From the NCBI GenBank assembly GCA_019096065.1, contig JAGUCH010000003.1, forward strand, positions 1,736,001 through 1,800,000: DNA of 64,000 nucleotides, given 5' to 3'. Both the position numbers and the translations under genes were made by a program. Below the pieces are notes generated by a model. That model saw only the letters and a list, made by a program, of their open reading frames with translations. It was not told the origin of the DNA and ran no database searches. Positions 8,800 to 19,520 of this stretch are shown piece after piece. Within the stretch, counting starts at the first letter, position 1. Every line of letters starts with the position of its first letter. This stretch comes from Paracyclopina nana (taxonomy: Eukaryota > Arthropoda > Copepoda > Cyclopoida > Cyclopettidae).

Positions 8800-9842
8800 T
8801 CTTCAATTAAGGCAACCAGATTTTTTAAAGCTGATTGCCTCAAAAAATGTCACATGTGATACTATTTTTCAGTCTGAATTCGAAATGTTGCTGCTGTTCG
8901 AAAAAAGGGTTGCAACATCGATGATTTTCCCGCGAACTTTAATTACGGGACATTTTAATTGACCCATGGCCACAACTGCCAATCATTTTTTGCGTTCGAG
9001 TACCAAGAACTATTAGTATGGCTTAATTACGTGACCGCTGAAGTAAAATGGATTGCTCAGAAACTGGAAAAGATCGGTGATGTTAATCCGCTCCTAAATT
9101 GCTAATTTGTGTTTTGCCACCGATCGGCAAATACTTGGCCTAAATTCAATAAAAAGCAACCTGCCAATCAAATACCAAAGAAAAAACGGAAAATGATCAG
9201 TAGCATGCCAAGAGGTAGTTTTTTCTAGTGTCTCGGCGGATTAATGGTTGTATTTCACCGATTTTGTATCGAAGGCCAATACAGTACACAGCCTAAGTCT
9301 GTTGCAAGAATCTTGACATTAGAGACAAGCCAAAAATAGGCTCTCCATTTGGGCATGAGGCAAGGGTTTCGCATGTCTATTTATTACATTAATGCACTCG
9401 TGGGTCACATTCACACCGGAGATCAATAAATTAATCACGGTTGAATTACTTATTATAGTACTTGTTGCGTGCTCGCGATGAGCAATATGTCACTCATTCG
9501 AGTGTAATTACCAAGCACGAGAGTGAGGAGAACGCGATTTTTAAGCCTACTTAGAAAGTGTACTAAGCACTAACGTGATGATAATTTTCAGGATATGAGA
9601 AGAAAACGCGTATTTACATTGTCCGGTTTCGCGAGTTTTTCCGTAACATAGTATAATAATCATCGTAAATGATCGCGCTTCTTCTGCGTTCGCCCGTTCG
9701 TTCGCGTTGATGCTGCCAATTGAGGCTGGCTGCGACGTCGACAACTTGCGCTCTTTTGGTATTTCGACATATGCAGATAACAACAATAGTTGGAATTAAA
9801 AATTGGTCCTCATGTCAGTCGTCGTCGTCAGTGATCAGCGAA
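8800..9842. other. Intergenic sequence upstream of the 9.8-kb membrane gene
   Basis: No coding sequence is recognised. An open frame continues upstream of the chosen ATG at 9843 as far as 9720 but has no other convincing start. Confidence 0.35.
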
Positions 9843-12800
9843 ATGTGGCTCCGGTCAAGTCAGTCCAAGCTTTGGTTCGCCACTCTGCTGCCCTTTCTCG
9901 TCGGCGGCCTCTGCTTGGACTCCGAGGTCGTCTTGTCCAGGCAAAAGCGATTCATCGACCAAATCGACTTTGAGGCCGTTCGACTCTCCGTACTTGACCC
10001 CTCCACGTTGTCCAATCACTACTCCGCCATTCTCATGATACACACGTTCATGGCAACTGGATGGACAATAGGGGGTAAGAGCTATAATTTGCCAATGAAG
10101 TCAACTATGAACTGTGTAGTCAAAATGCTGCATTATTGCATACGAGTGCAGCACAATGGAGGGGTTGTTGCAATATAATAGGCAAATGAAATATGTTGTA
10201 AAAATTTGGCTTGCAAGTCTTACCAGGAAAAGTGACCTTGTGATGCGTGTTTCAGCAATTACTGATTGCCAATAGAAATCTTTTATTCTGACTGCTGCCG
10301 TGGCAAAAAATGCAGCCAAAGCAGCAGCTTCCTGGTTTAGTGGAGATTTGCTTGACGACAATTTCTTTTTTATTTGAGATACATACATGAACAGTGAACA
10401 TTTCATTGGTTGGCAGTTTCCCTGGATTGTTGTTTTCTGTAAGGTGGATTTTTGCCAGCTAGGCATGAAAACCAAATTACATTAACTCTGTTCCCTATAT
10501 TGGGACGTATTTTGCTTGAAATCAAAAGAATTTTTGGCTGGGGTAATATGTACGAAAATGGCTTCTACAAAAAGAAGTTGGCGCTTTTGGCCTCTTAATT
10601 ACATTCACTTCTTGTAGCGCTCTAATGAAGTACCGGTTAACTACGATCTCGCGTACTGTTGACGTTACGTTAGCTAAGGCCTAAGGGCTCTAGAAATTCC
10701 TCCGCGACTTCGTTTTTCTACTTTATAGGGTCACATATAGAGGCAATTCAGCTGACCTCGTTTGGAACGGGTGCCATCATTTTGTCCGAAAATTAGCAAT
10801 ATAGATGTACGTTCATCGAAAAGATTTGCCTAGTTGTTTTTAGTCCGACTCATTTTTGGTGACAGGTACTATACTATCTCCGACCAAATCTATCTAGTTG
10901 CACTATATCCGAAAAATCTAGTTGTACTTTCTTCGAAAATATATGCCTAGCAGTATTTACTCCGAAAACGTTTCTTTGATTCAGCATAGGTTTTCAAAAG
11001 TACTTAAAATAGTATGCACTCTATTTTGGTTTCTCAAGTTGTTAGGAGTTGCCAATATAATTGATGCCTTAGCCTTGAATGAGTCTTTGTTCCTGGCTTT
11101 ACAGTTTACCCTTAACATGACTGACTTTTTCATTTAACCCCATATCTGGTCAACTCAATTCGGAGATAATACAACTAGAAGTGTTCGGACATTTTACTAC
11201 TGAACAAATTATTTCGAAGGTAGTACAGCTGGGCATAACATTTCAGAGACAGTACAACTAGGCGAGTTCGGACATTTTACAACTGTGCATAATTGGTCGG
11301 ACATAGTGCTACTCAACTTTTCGGGCATAAAACAACTCAACTTTTCGGAGATTTTACAACTAGATTTTCGGAAAAAAATGTTTCCCCGTTTGGAACAGTT
11401 CATGGGGGATTTTCACTATGGGTTACCCTACAAAGTAGTGCTACGAAGTTGGGGAGGATTTTCTAGAACCCTACCTTAGCACAGCTGTCTAGGCCTTTTA
11501 GTAAAACAATTTTTCTATAATTATGCTGACTATCTAGGGCGGTCTCATATTCGTCAATTGGGCAAGGTAGGTGGACTCACCTTCCCACCTACCTAGGGTA
11601 GGTAGGTGAGGGTAGGCAGGTGAGGGTAGGCAGGTGGGTAGGTGGGTAACCTAGTAGCTTAGTGAACCAGTTAGTATGCAGGCAAGTTAAGTCAATTTGA
11701 CTCAGAAATCACGAGAGGACATTTTGTGTAGAAGCAGCTTTTTGTTATGCTTAAAAAATTGACTTAAATTGCCTGCACTAACTGGTTCACTAAGCTACCA
11801 GGTTACCCACCTACCCACCTGCCTACCCTCACCTGCCTACCCTCACCTACCTACCCTAGGTAGGTGGGAAGGTGAGTCCACCTACCTTGCCCAATTGACG
11901 AATATGAGACCGCCCTACTGTGTAGGAAAGCAACCTTGAGCAACGAAAAAGCGTTCCGTTGAGACTGCTTCAGTTAAAACTTGATGAAAATGCTATGTTT
12001 GTCTGCTTAAAACATCTTGACTAGCCTAGAAATTGATTGAGCATGGCCTCACTATTTAAGACGGGTTATTGATTAGGTACTTGCTTGAGCTTTCTCTTTT
12101 TAAATTAATTTGGCGCCGCATTCATTCATTTGATTACGCTAAATGCTGTCAAGAAACTAAAATATTAAGAAGCCGTGGGTAATTTTTTTTCTTTTTCCTT
12201 GATACTTTTCCTTGCTTTTTTTTCATTATAGAAGTGTTCGCCTCAAAAGCAAAATGATCTTAATTATGCATTAGTTGAGAAGATACATCATAAAATCCGG
12301 AATTGCAGTACAGTCAGCCTATCATTAATTAAAACTTGCTGCACTGAAAACCACAACTCTTCGTGCAAATGTCTCAGTTTTTTCGAAATTCCATCTACAT
12401 CAGAGATTTTAGATTAAGTCTCTGATCTAAGTCAAAAGTGATTTCATCCATTGGCATTTTAATTTCAGGAATTGTGTACCAAGTTGTGCTCAGCCTCGAT
12501 TTGAGCGACGGCACGAGGGCATTTGTGCGAAATCTTGACTTCCTTATGGAGCCCACCAATCTCGCCATCAGCATATCAAGGAACCTGCGTAATGCCTTTT
12601 TTGCTATTACGGGCCGAACGCTGTTCAATTTCTTCACAAATCCATCTGGGACGACGGCAGAAATCAAGTCTTTCACGCTCAAAGAGCACGTGGATCGGTG
12701 GACGAGTGACAGCTTCCTCATGACATTTTTGGCTCGTTTTTGGTTCGAGCTGTGCTCACTGTCCACAGGCATCGCAATCCTGTTCGCAATTGGTCGTTTA

Positions 12801-12923
12801 AGGCGAGGACAGCCTTTAGTGCGATCATTTGAAGACAGTTGGTTCTCCGGGTTCGACAGTCGAACCATCGAACTAGGAATGCAGAATGTCCTGAGTGCTC
12901 TTCTCGATGCTGGTGTTTATTAG
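9843..12923 (+). CDS. Two-exon membrane protein of the local family, 228 residues
   Basis: Exon 1 is 9843-10074 and exon 2 is 12469-12923, joined in phase 1 so that a Gly codon is split, as in its relatives. Exon 1 encodes a signal peptide or anchor (MWLRSSQSKLWFATLLPFLV), a dibasic RQKRF site, and a hydrophobic segment ending FMATGWTIGG. Exon 2 begins GIVYQVVLSLDLSDG and contains FLMTFLARFWFELCSLSTGI and a further hydrophobic helix. I recognise no named domain. Homology to the neighbouring gene at 14.2 kb is inferred from identical architecture, phase and the junction motif more than from overall sequence, which is very divergent. The 2.4-kb intron carries two DNA transposons. Confidence 0.6.
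10728..11428. mobile_element. 701-bp non-autonomous TA-flanked element built of inverted short repeats
   Basis: It is flanked by TA on both sides (10726-10727 and 11429-11430), with short imperfect terminal inverted repeats (GGGTCACATATAG against GGGTAACCCATAG). The interior is mostly degenerate 20-25-bp units. The right half has repeats of the form TTTTCGGANATNNTACAACT, and the left half has the same unit in reverse complement, with a unique spacer between. There is no transposase ORF. The TA duplication points to mobilisation by a Tc1/mariner-type or similar transposase. It lies in the intron of the 9.8-12.9 kb gene. Confidence 0.6.
11537..11915. mobile_element. 379-bp fold-back MITE
   Basis: Two near-perfect inverted arms of about 165 bp (11537-11700 and 11752-11915) face each other across a loop of about 50 bp, so the whole element is a hairpin. 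Its ends read GGGCGGTCTCATATTCG, and TA sits on each flank (11535-11536 and 11916-11917). Within each arm is an array of GGTAGGTGA/GGTAGGCAG-type units. There is no coding capacity. The arms are almost identical, suggesting recent insertion or selection for the hairpin. Confidence 0.8.
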
Positions 12924-13255
12924 CAAATATCTCATTTTTCTCATTTTAGGTAGATGAATTTAATTATTGTTGCTAGACTTGTATGAGATTTGTATGCTCA
13001 TTTTCTAAGAAATTATTTGCCATCCTTTACTAGGATTTCTTCCAAAGGTTAAAGCATTACAACGCATCAAATAAGACAATTCAAAGATTTTCATCAAGTT
13101 ATTCAGGGGCAAACCTGAAAAATTAATTACATTATTTTATTCATTTCATAGTTTCTGTATAATAATTTAATAGTAATTTTCGGTATATGGCTCCATTGCA
13201 TTAGAAAGCTTAAAAAAGAACCACTCTTTAATAAAAAGCAAAGTTATTATTGTAA
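12924..13255. other. Intergenic sequence, nothing recognised
   Basis: AT-rich spacer between two convergent genes. It presumably holds both 3' UTRs. Confidence 0.35.
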
Positions 13256-13492
13256 TCACGCAACCTGTGCGAGAACCATACGAGCCGCGCGACTCGCACT
13301 TCGTACTTTATACGAAAATCCAGAGCTGGTGAAAAAAGTTAATTGCCGGCGAATGGAAAACACGATGGAATTTCCTGATTGAATCACCCAGGAAAAATCC
13401 AAAGATTCAGCCTGGATTGATTCTTTGGATATTACGTAATCCACCAGCATGGACAATAGGATGAGAGGTGAAAAAAGCGAAAGTTGCTTCAA
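13256..13492 (-). CDS. Small predicted secreted protein, 78 residues
   Basis: ATG 13492 opens a 78-codon ORF starting MKQLSLFSPLILLSMLVDYV, a likely signal peptide. The remainder is Ser-rich with a possible dibasic site (SIRRQLTFF) and no cysteines. A TATA-like CATAAAGG lies on the minus strand at about 13523-13530, and a TTTATTAAAG poly(A)-like signal follows the stop. The layout copies the 37-residue peptide gene at 8.6 kb: minus strand, between membrane-family genes, with an ATAAAGG box just upstream. I found no sequence similarity between the two mature parts and cannot name a family. Part of the ORF could be fortuitous. Confidence 0.45.
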   Translation of the reverse strand: MKQLSLFSPLILLSMLVDYVISKESIQAESLDFSWVIQSGNSIVFSIRRQLTFFTSSGFSYKVRSASRAARMVLAQVA

Positions 13493-13499
13493 AAACGAG

Positions 13500-14194
13500 A
13501 GTGAAGCCGATTGGCTGGATTAGCCTTTATGGATGGGTGGGGTCGCGGTCTAGATGATAATTTCTAGCTAACTTTGTTTGTGCTCATAATTTCCGCTGAT
13601 TAAATAAACGAAATAAGATATGATATGTGGGTATTTTTCACGACAGCTCCGTTCGTCCGACGCCGATGATTTCTACTTTCACTCGAGTAATTTTAGCCCT
13701 ATTTTAAAGAGATATTACTGCGTGAAATTTACATCTTGGGCGTGGATAGCTTCACGATAACATGACTGGCGAGGAAAAAGGAAAATGCCACAAAGTTAAT
13801 GAAGAAAAGATCTATGGTGGTAAAAGCGGGAAATGAGTCTTGCTTCACGGTATATTTTTACAGTCACTTTCCAAAAGCATTTGGCACACTGAATTGGGTT
13901 AGAAACATTTCAACGCTATATTAGACCTATCACGATTCCAAATGGAAGCCAAATGTAATTTGGTGGGATATCTGAGAAAGTGAATTTTCATGGGCCTATC
14001 TTTGGGTCTGCTCGTGATGCCGAAATGAACGCGGTGTACGTACTCCGTTTTTAAGTGGTGCAAACCAGTTACACGTGAAAATATTGCGCTGATCATACTA
14101 CGTAGAGTTTCCCCCCTGGGGTATATACGTGCGTCGCGTTCTTCGCCGACGACCTGAGATAGTTCACTTTCTTTTGCCAGTTCGAGTCCGGAGA
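13500..14194. other. Intergenic and promoter region of the 14.2-kb membrane gene
   Basis: A TATATA box at 14122-14127 lies 68 bp before the ATG at 14195. The rest of the interval shows no recognisable coding sequence. Confidence 0.45.
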
Positions 14195-16734
14195 ATGAAA
14201 CTCTGGGAGCCTGTGGTCATAATTTTTCTAGCAGGAGCTGTGCCGGTGAAGAGTGAAAATTCTGGAATTCTCGATTCCAGCTATTTCCAACTTACTGACG
14301 CTACCATCGAAAATGAAGCTCCACACTATCAGTACGGTGAACCGTGGGTTAAAAACACCGTTTACGAGCTGTCACAAGTGGAGCAGCACCAAGCCGGGCC
14401 CGAATTCTATGGCCATTATTTGGATTATGGGCAACCGGTGGAAAATCAGCTAGCGCAAATAGATGGTGTCCAAAACGAAGATGGGCTGGAGGAGCGAACT
14501 TTGCCGCTCATCCCGACCTTTGACATCACGAAAATCACGGCGTGGATTAGCACTGAGAATTTGGTGTCATTCACTATCACAGTTATGACTACCCAACTTT
14601 TCATTGCTATAGGATGGTTCGCAGCTGGTGAGAATGCATGATTATTTTACACTTTGCATGATGAATCGCGCCCACCACACAAAAGAGAGGAGCTCCGCGC
14701 GTTCAAGTCTCCACTTATTATTATATAAATTGGCCGTCCGTAGAAAAGTAATCAAACATCTCTTTTGATGTGCATAATGAATGGCCTACTCTTTAAAGTG
14801 TTCTGACATGCTCGATGCTCTGTCTCAATTCACTTTTAGGCCTTCTAAATTCCAATTTAGCCTCTTGTTTGCACCTCTGTTCTTCTTCATGTTTATTGTC
14901 AGTTTATTGGTGCAGATGATTGCAAAGAAATCCGCAATATTTGCAAAGTGGCCAAGCTAATCCAGCTTTTCGCCAAAGGGGGCAATTTGGTGAACTTTAT
15001 GCTATTTCAGCCCAAATCCTTCATGTGCGGTCTGTGTGCATGCCAAAAATCCCACTCATAAGCAATACTTTTCTTTGTCGAATGCTACACAAATTTATTC
15101 CTAGTTTCATTTTATTTTTTTCAACTTTCCTTGCCAAACATGTGGGAAAATTCCGCCTGTGCCAAAAGACATTGATTTTCTCGCCTTTCGATAGCGGATA
15201 AATAAAGAAAACCTGATCACCAAATTGCGGCCTTAAACTGCCACAGAAAAAAGGGGGAAAACCAACGAGGTGAAGTGAACAGTAGCGAAAATATGGAGGA
15301 AAAAAGAAAAGGGTTATCTATCCTGGGCCTCTTTCTCGATTATGTGGCGCAGAATTGCGAAACGGATTGTTAAAGGGCAATCCTCATCAATGCTGCAACT
15401 AACTAGTTTCTGCCGGTAAAAGAAACCTTTGGCTGCTGCGAGAACACGAATTCGACTTTCCCAACATAGGACTCATCAGAAAATTGTGGCATCTTTCAGG
15501 TACTGTCTGGTACATTTTGGCCTTGACAACTGAAGGCACCCCAATGCATAAGGATGTGATGCTGATGCAGTATGCATTGGAGCCCACTGAAGTTGCCAAC
15601 AACATTTTCAGATGCTTTGCCACTTTTGCTTTCCTAGCTCTGATGATGGCAATTAAAGTACTGTTCACAATTGGAATACCCGGCATTATCAGCCATTGGA
15701 AGAAAACGACGATGGATGATGCTATGAAAATCATCACCGCTGAAAAGTTTCTCAAAATCACCTTGTCAAGATCTTTTGGAAATGGTTTCTTCTTGATCCT
15801 TGGCTGGGGCATTTTTACTTTGCTCTTGAAAAAGAAGATTCTGCTGCTCTCAGTAGCAAACACTGCATCCGCACAGAATGCATCTGGAAAAAAGCGAAAA
15901 AAGCGGGCTTTCATTGAACGCTCCCTTTCACCCTACTCTTCCAAAGAAGTTGCCATAATGAATGAAATCGCCATTGAGGATAGATTTGCACAAGTTTTAT
16001 CAAAGCTGTGATGACCATTTCACATTATTAGCTCTCCAATAAATTTCTTTTAGTGGTATTTTAGAAATGATTAACAAATGACTTATGTTCATCTGGTAAG
16101 TATAAAGTAAACAATTTTGTAATTGAATTTATCACTATAGTTTAGAATGGTGACAGAAAAGATGTAATCTGATGAAGTGAAAATGGGTACATTTTGTAAT
16201 GATGCATTTTTCCCTATTTCAGGTGTAGCTTGGTATTCCATGGCTTTGATGACAGAAGGCACCACAATGCATAAGGATGTGATGCTGATGCAGTACGCAT
16301 TGGAGCCCACTGAAGTTGCCAACAACATTTTCAGATGCTTTGCCACCTTCGGCTTCCTGGCTTTAATGATGGCAATTAAAGTGCTGTTCACAATTGGAAT
16401 ACCCGGCATTATCACCCATTGGAAGAAAACGACGATGGATGATGCCATGAAAATCATCACCGCTGAAAAGTTCCTTAAAATCACCTTGTCAAGATCTTTT
16501 GGAAATGGTTTCTTCTTGATGCTTGGCTGGGGAATCTTTACCTTGCTCATAAAGAAGAAGCTTTTGCTGCTGGCGGCTCATAATACTGCAACGGCTGCGA
16601 GTTCAGCTGGAAAGAAGCGGAAAAAACGAGCTCCAGCGCAGATTCCCACAGACTATTACTCTCTCAAAGAAATTGCCATAAGGAACGAAATCACAATTGA
16701 AACTGCATTTAACAGGGTTTTGGCAAAGCTGTGA
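14195..16734 (+). CDS. Membrane protein with two alternative last exons (isoforms A and B)
   Basis: The shared exon 1 (14195-14627) encodes a signal peptide (MKLWEPVVIIFLAGAVPVKS), an acidic, Tyr/Gln-rich ectodomain of about 100 residues, and a hydrophobic segment ending LFIAIGWFAAG. It ends in phase 1. Two downstream exons can each complete it: 15500-16011 (isoform A, 314 residues) or 16223-16734 (isoform B, also 314). Both are 512 bp, begin after a TTTCAG acceptor, and end with their own stop and AATAAA. Both encode two or three further hydrophobic segments (FLALMMAIKVLFTIGIPGI; FGNGFFLxLGWGIFTLL) and a basic KKRKKRA site before a divergent tail. I do not recognise the family. The TATA box at 14122-14127 supports the start. 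Confidence 0.7.
15500..16011 (+). other. Alternative terminal exon A (first copy)
   Basis: It starts GTxWYILALTTEGTPMHKD after a CTTTCAG acceptor and ends at the TGA at 16011, with AATAAA at 16038-16043. About 100 central residues are almost identical to exon B, while the first 15 and last 45 differ. It has its own poly(A) signal, so it can only be a terminal exon and not part of a cassette read through to exon B. Confidence 0.75.
16223..16734 (+). other. Alternative terminal exon B (second copy)
   Basis: It has the same length and phase as exon A. It starts with AWYSMALMTEGTTMHKD after a CTATTTCAG acceptor, and AATAAA is at 16762-16767. Skipping exon A and splicing 14627 to 16223 gives a full-length 314-residue protein. 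It could alternatively be a last remnant of a tandem gene duplication that lost exon 1. No second exon 1 or promoter is visible in the 211 bp between the copies. Confidence 0.75.
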
Positions 16735-16838
16735 ATACAATTTAGTACAACCTAGCTAACTAATAAAAAAAGGGAACTCTTTTTCGCAACCTCATTGTTA
16801 CTCATAAGTAGTCATTAGCTTGTGACTTGCACCTTTTA

Positions 16839-18996
16839 TTATTTCGCATACCTCAAGTCTACAAAGGAGCCGTGTATACTACTATTCCTGCTTTCTGAGT
16901 CGGACAAAGAGCTAATCATCTGATCTAGAGTTACATTGGACCGTGCTATTTTGACACACGATTTGCATCTGATGCCTTCTTGCACCATCCTCATGGCATT
17001 TTTCACTTGGAGCAGAAAAGCAGGTCGCTCAATAATCCCTGCCTGCAAGTCCAGCCTGGCCAAATTCAATTCAGCTGTGGACAAATGTTGCAGGATGTCT
17101 CCTTTCCAGTCAGGATACCCACTTGCATCAATTTTCTCCATCACTTGGAGCTGCTCAAGGCACAGATTCCGCATTTTCACCTGGTGATCTTTGCCTATCG
17201 CATTATATAGCATATGTAAAATGTGCAGGGGAAAAATATCAGATAAGAAGCAGTTATGATTACATACCAGCTGACTCGAGTGGAACTTGGCTGTAACAAT
17301 TGACAAGAGATCTTTTGGCTGCCATCAAAAGTCCATGATTTGGATGCAAAAACTGCATCATCATTGATATTTTTTCTTCCAGCCTTTGAATCGTGGTGAC
17401 GAGCCCCTCGGCATATAAATCAATTTGCAGATCAATCGCGAGCTGCTGAGCCTTTTGCGAAGGAATTTGCATGGCTGTGTGGATTTTGCAGTGCCAAAAT
17501 GATTCTGGGTCCAGAGGGTCCTTTGGCAGAATGGGAGAATGGGCATCTTCTGAGCATTTTTGACATTTGAGCGCTTGCAAAAATGAGCCGAATTCAGTAG
17601 GGTCCTTGCACCTGTCGCATGAGCACATTTCCAATCGGTTTCTGTTGTGGAGATAAAGCCGCATTTTGTTAATTTCTAGGTGAAACTAGATTTCAGTGCA
17701 GTGGGTGCGAATGCGCGTGGGAATGATTTTTTTGTATCTATGTGCATTAAGCAGTATAAGGCAATATTTTTTTTTGCTGAATATTGCTTATATTTCAGGT
17801 TAAGAAAAAAATCGGTATTCTTGTCTTATTGTGGGTAATTTGGTTGATATTGCTATAAAAGCATGGAATATATATTTAAAAATATAATCATTACGAATAA
17901 GGAACGAAATGCAAAAAAAGGTAGGAATTAATAAATTGCAATTGGGTATTAGAGTGGAAAGAGTGTGCACAATTGAAAGTTCGGAGCAATCAAGCCAGGA
18001 ATAGACTCACACACACACAGCTTCCTGGTGCATATAAGTGACCTAGTTTTCCAAGAGGCCAGCTCATCGTTAACCTGAGTGTCACATGTTACACATTTCT
18101 TCTGTCCTGGCTGGCCAAAATATCATTTGCAAGCTATAGCACAATACAACTCACCGAAATAGCATTCCTCGTCGTTTCCACGTTGGCTCCAAAGTTGGCA
18201 CAAAACTGACGCATAATTCCTCTCCCATGCAAATTGGTTTTTGTGCCTGCATGGCCAGACAGTTGTTGGGAAACACGAAGAATTTCGCATTGTTAAATTT
18301 TCCACACGAGTGTTTGGTCAGGCTGAATATTGGGAAAAAAGCAGAGCCACGAAAGTCGTGCGTTTCCACGCATTTCTTTCTTGCCACCTCAACAGCCCAT
18401 TTGACATTGTCCTCCTCTGCAGTCGTGCAATTGTCCACTAAATCGACCACATCCTTCAAACTGTCGTCAATTATGGAGGCAGTCGGGCTAGAATGCAAAA
18501 GCTTGGCTCGATTGTAGCCACTTTCGTTGATATCACAAGAGGCGAGAATCCGGATCGGTAGCACAGAGGCCAATTTCACTGAATCAGACCACGTATTGTT
18601 TCTCCGGATTCCTTTCAAAATTTGACATTCTGTATAGTGATTATGCCCAATTTGGCACTGATCTCCACAGACGTACAATTGACAGAGGCCGCATTTGGAG
18701 CCAGTCTTGACCTCGGCCAAGCACTCGGAGCACACCTTTGGATTCGCCTCGTAAACTTTAGGCCCCACCGCAAGAGCTTTTTCGAAGAGAATCAGCTCCA
18801 GCGGCTGAATGTCACGTGAGGCCACGAGGCTCAACGAGTCATCTGCTTTCCAAAGGATCCGGAACGGGAAGCAATAGTTGTTCTGGTGATGGAACAAAAA
18901 ATGAAGCTGGCACGTGTGCAAATCCCCGCAATTTGGACAGAGAGACACATTGTGTTTTCCACAGAGAAAACAACTGCCTTTTCGTTTCTGCTTCAT
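16839..18996 (-). CDS. SmydA-like SET and MYND domain protein
   Basis: Three exons (18996-18155, 17641-17268, 17194-16839) give 523 residues. An N-terminal Cys-rich region (CFLCGKHNVSLCPNC) precedes a split SET domain. A MYND zinc finger (CSECLAEVKTGSKCGLC...CQIGHNHYTEC) sits at about residues 88-125. The SET core follows, with FFPIFSLTKHSCGKFNNAKF and GEELCVSF, and the post-SET CSCDRCKDPTEFGSFLQALKC. The C-terminal third is helical. The usual NHSC motif reads KHSC, and the catalytic YxxP-like Tyr is not obvious, so methyltransferase activity may be weak. SmydA proteins are an arthropod-specific class, often associated with gene repression. The intron phases agree (2 then 1). An AATAAA overlaps the stop region at about 16835-16840, tail to tail with the membrane gene. 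Confidence 0.85.
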
Positions 18997-19024
18997 TTTG
19001 GAGAGGAGCAGAACTATTGGCAAG

Positions 19025-19520
19025 GCGCCAAATTGGCAAAGCAGCGATATTATGCACGAGTTTAGCTTTGGTTATTTTGCTTTTTATTTCAGACGATCAT
19101 TCAAGCAGTCTTGACATTCACACCTAAAGTATACGCTACAATATACTTGAAATTAGCAAATGATTAATTGTTGTTGATGAATGTATTTTTTGGGTTATAC
19201 TGCTGTTAAATGGCAAAGTTTCTTCCAACCAAAAATGCTAACATTGGTTAAAAACTATTGTGTCTACATGCTAAATAGTACTGGTTATCATGATCATCCA
19301 GAAAAGAGGACAATGAAGAGCACGACATGCACAGAAAAATACAGCAAAAGTGTGCACAGTGCGTAGTTGTTGTAGTAGTAATCTCCTGCATCATCATTAG
19401 AAATATCACAAAATGTTCCCATGTCGTTCCAATATAATCAATAATCATGTGTGAGTATCTGGTTTGAGACAGTGTCATCTTGTCATGGCATGGGAGAGTT
19501 AATTCTGATATTGCATTCTA
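19025..19520. other. Intergenic and Patronin 3' UTR region
   Basis: No gene is recognised. It presumably contains the SmydA-like promoter and the Patronin 3' UTR. Confidence 0.4.

Noticed and set aside
9720-9842. N-terminal extension of the 9.8-kb membrane protein
   Set aside because: The open frame has no ATG at its start, and the ATG at 9843 gives a clean leader peptide as in its relative.
10922-11479. ORFs and regularly spaced repeats suggesting a CRISPR-like array
   Set aside because: The repeats are degenerate, 20-25 bp, in both orientations, without conserved spacers, in an animal intron inside TA-flanked ends. They are transposon subrepeats.
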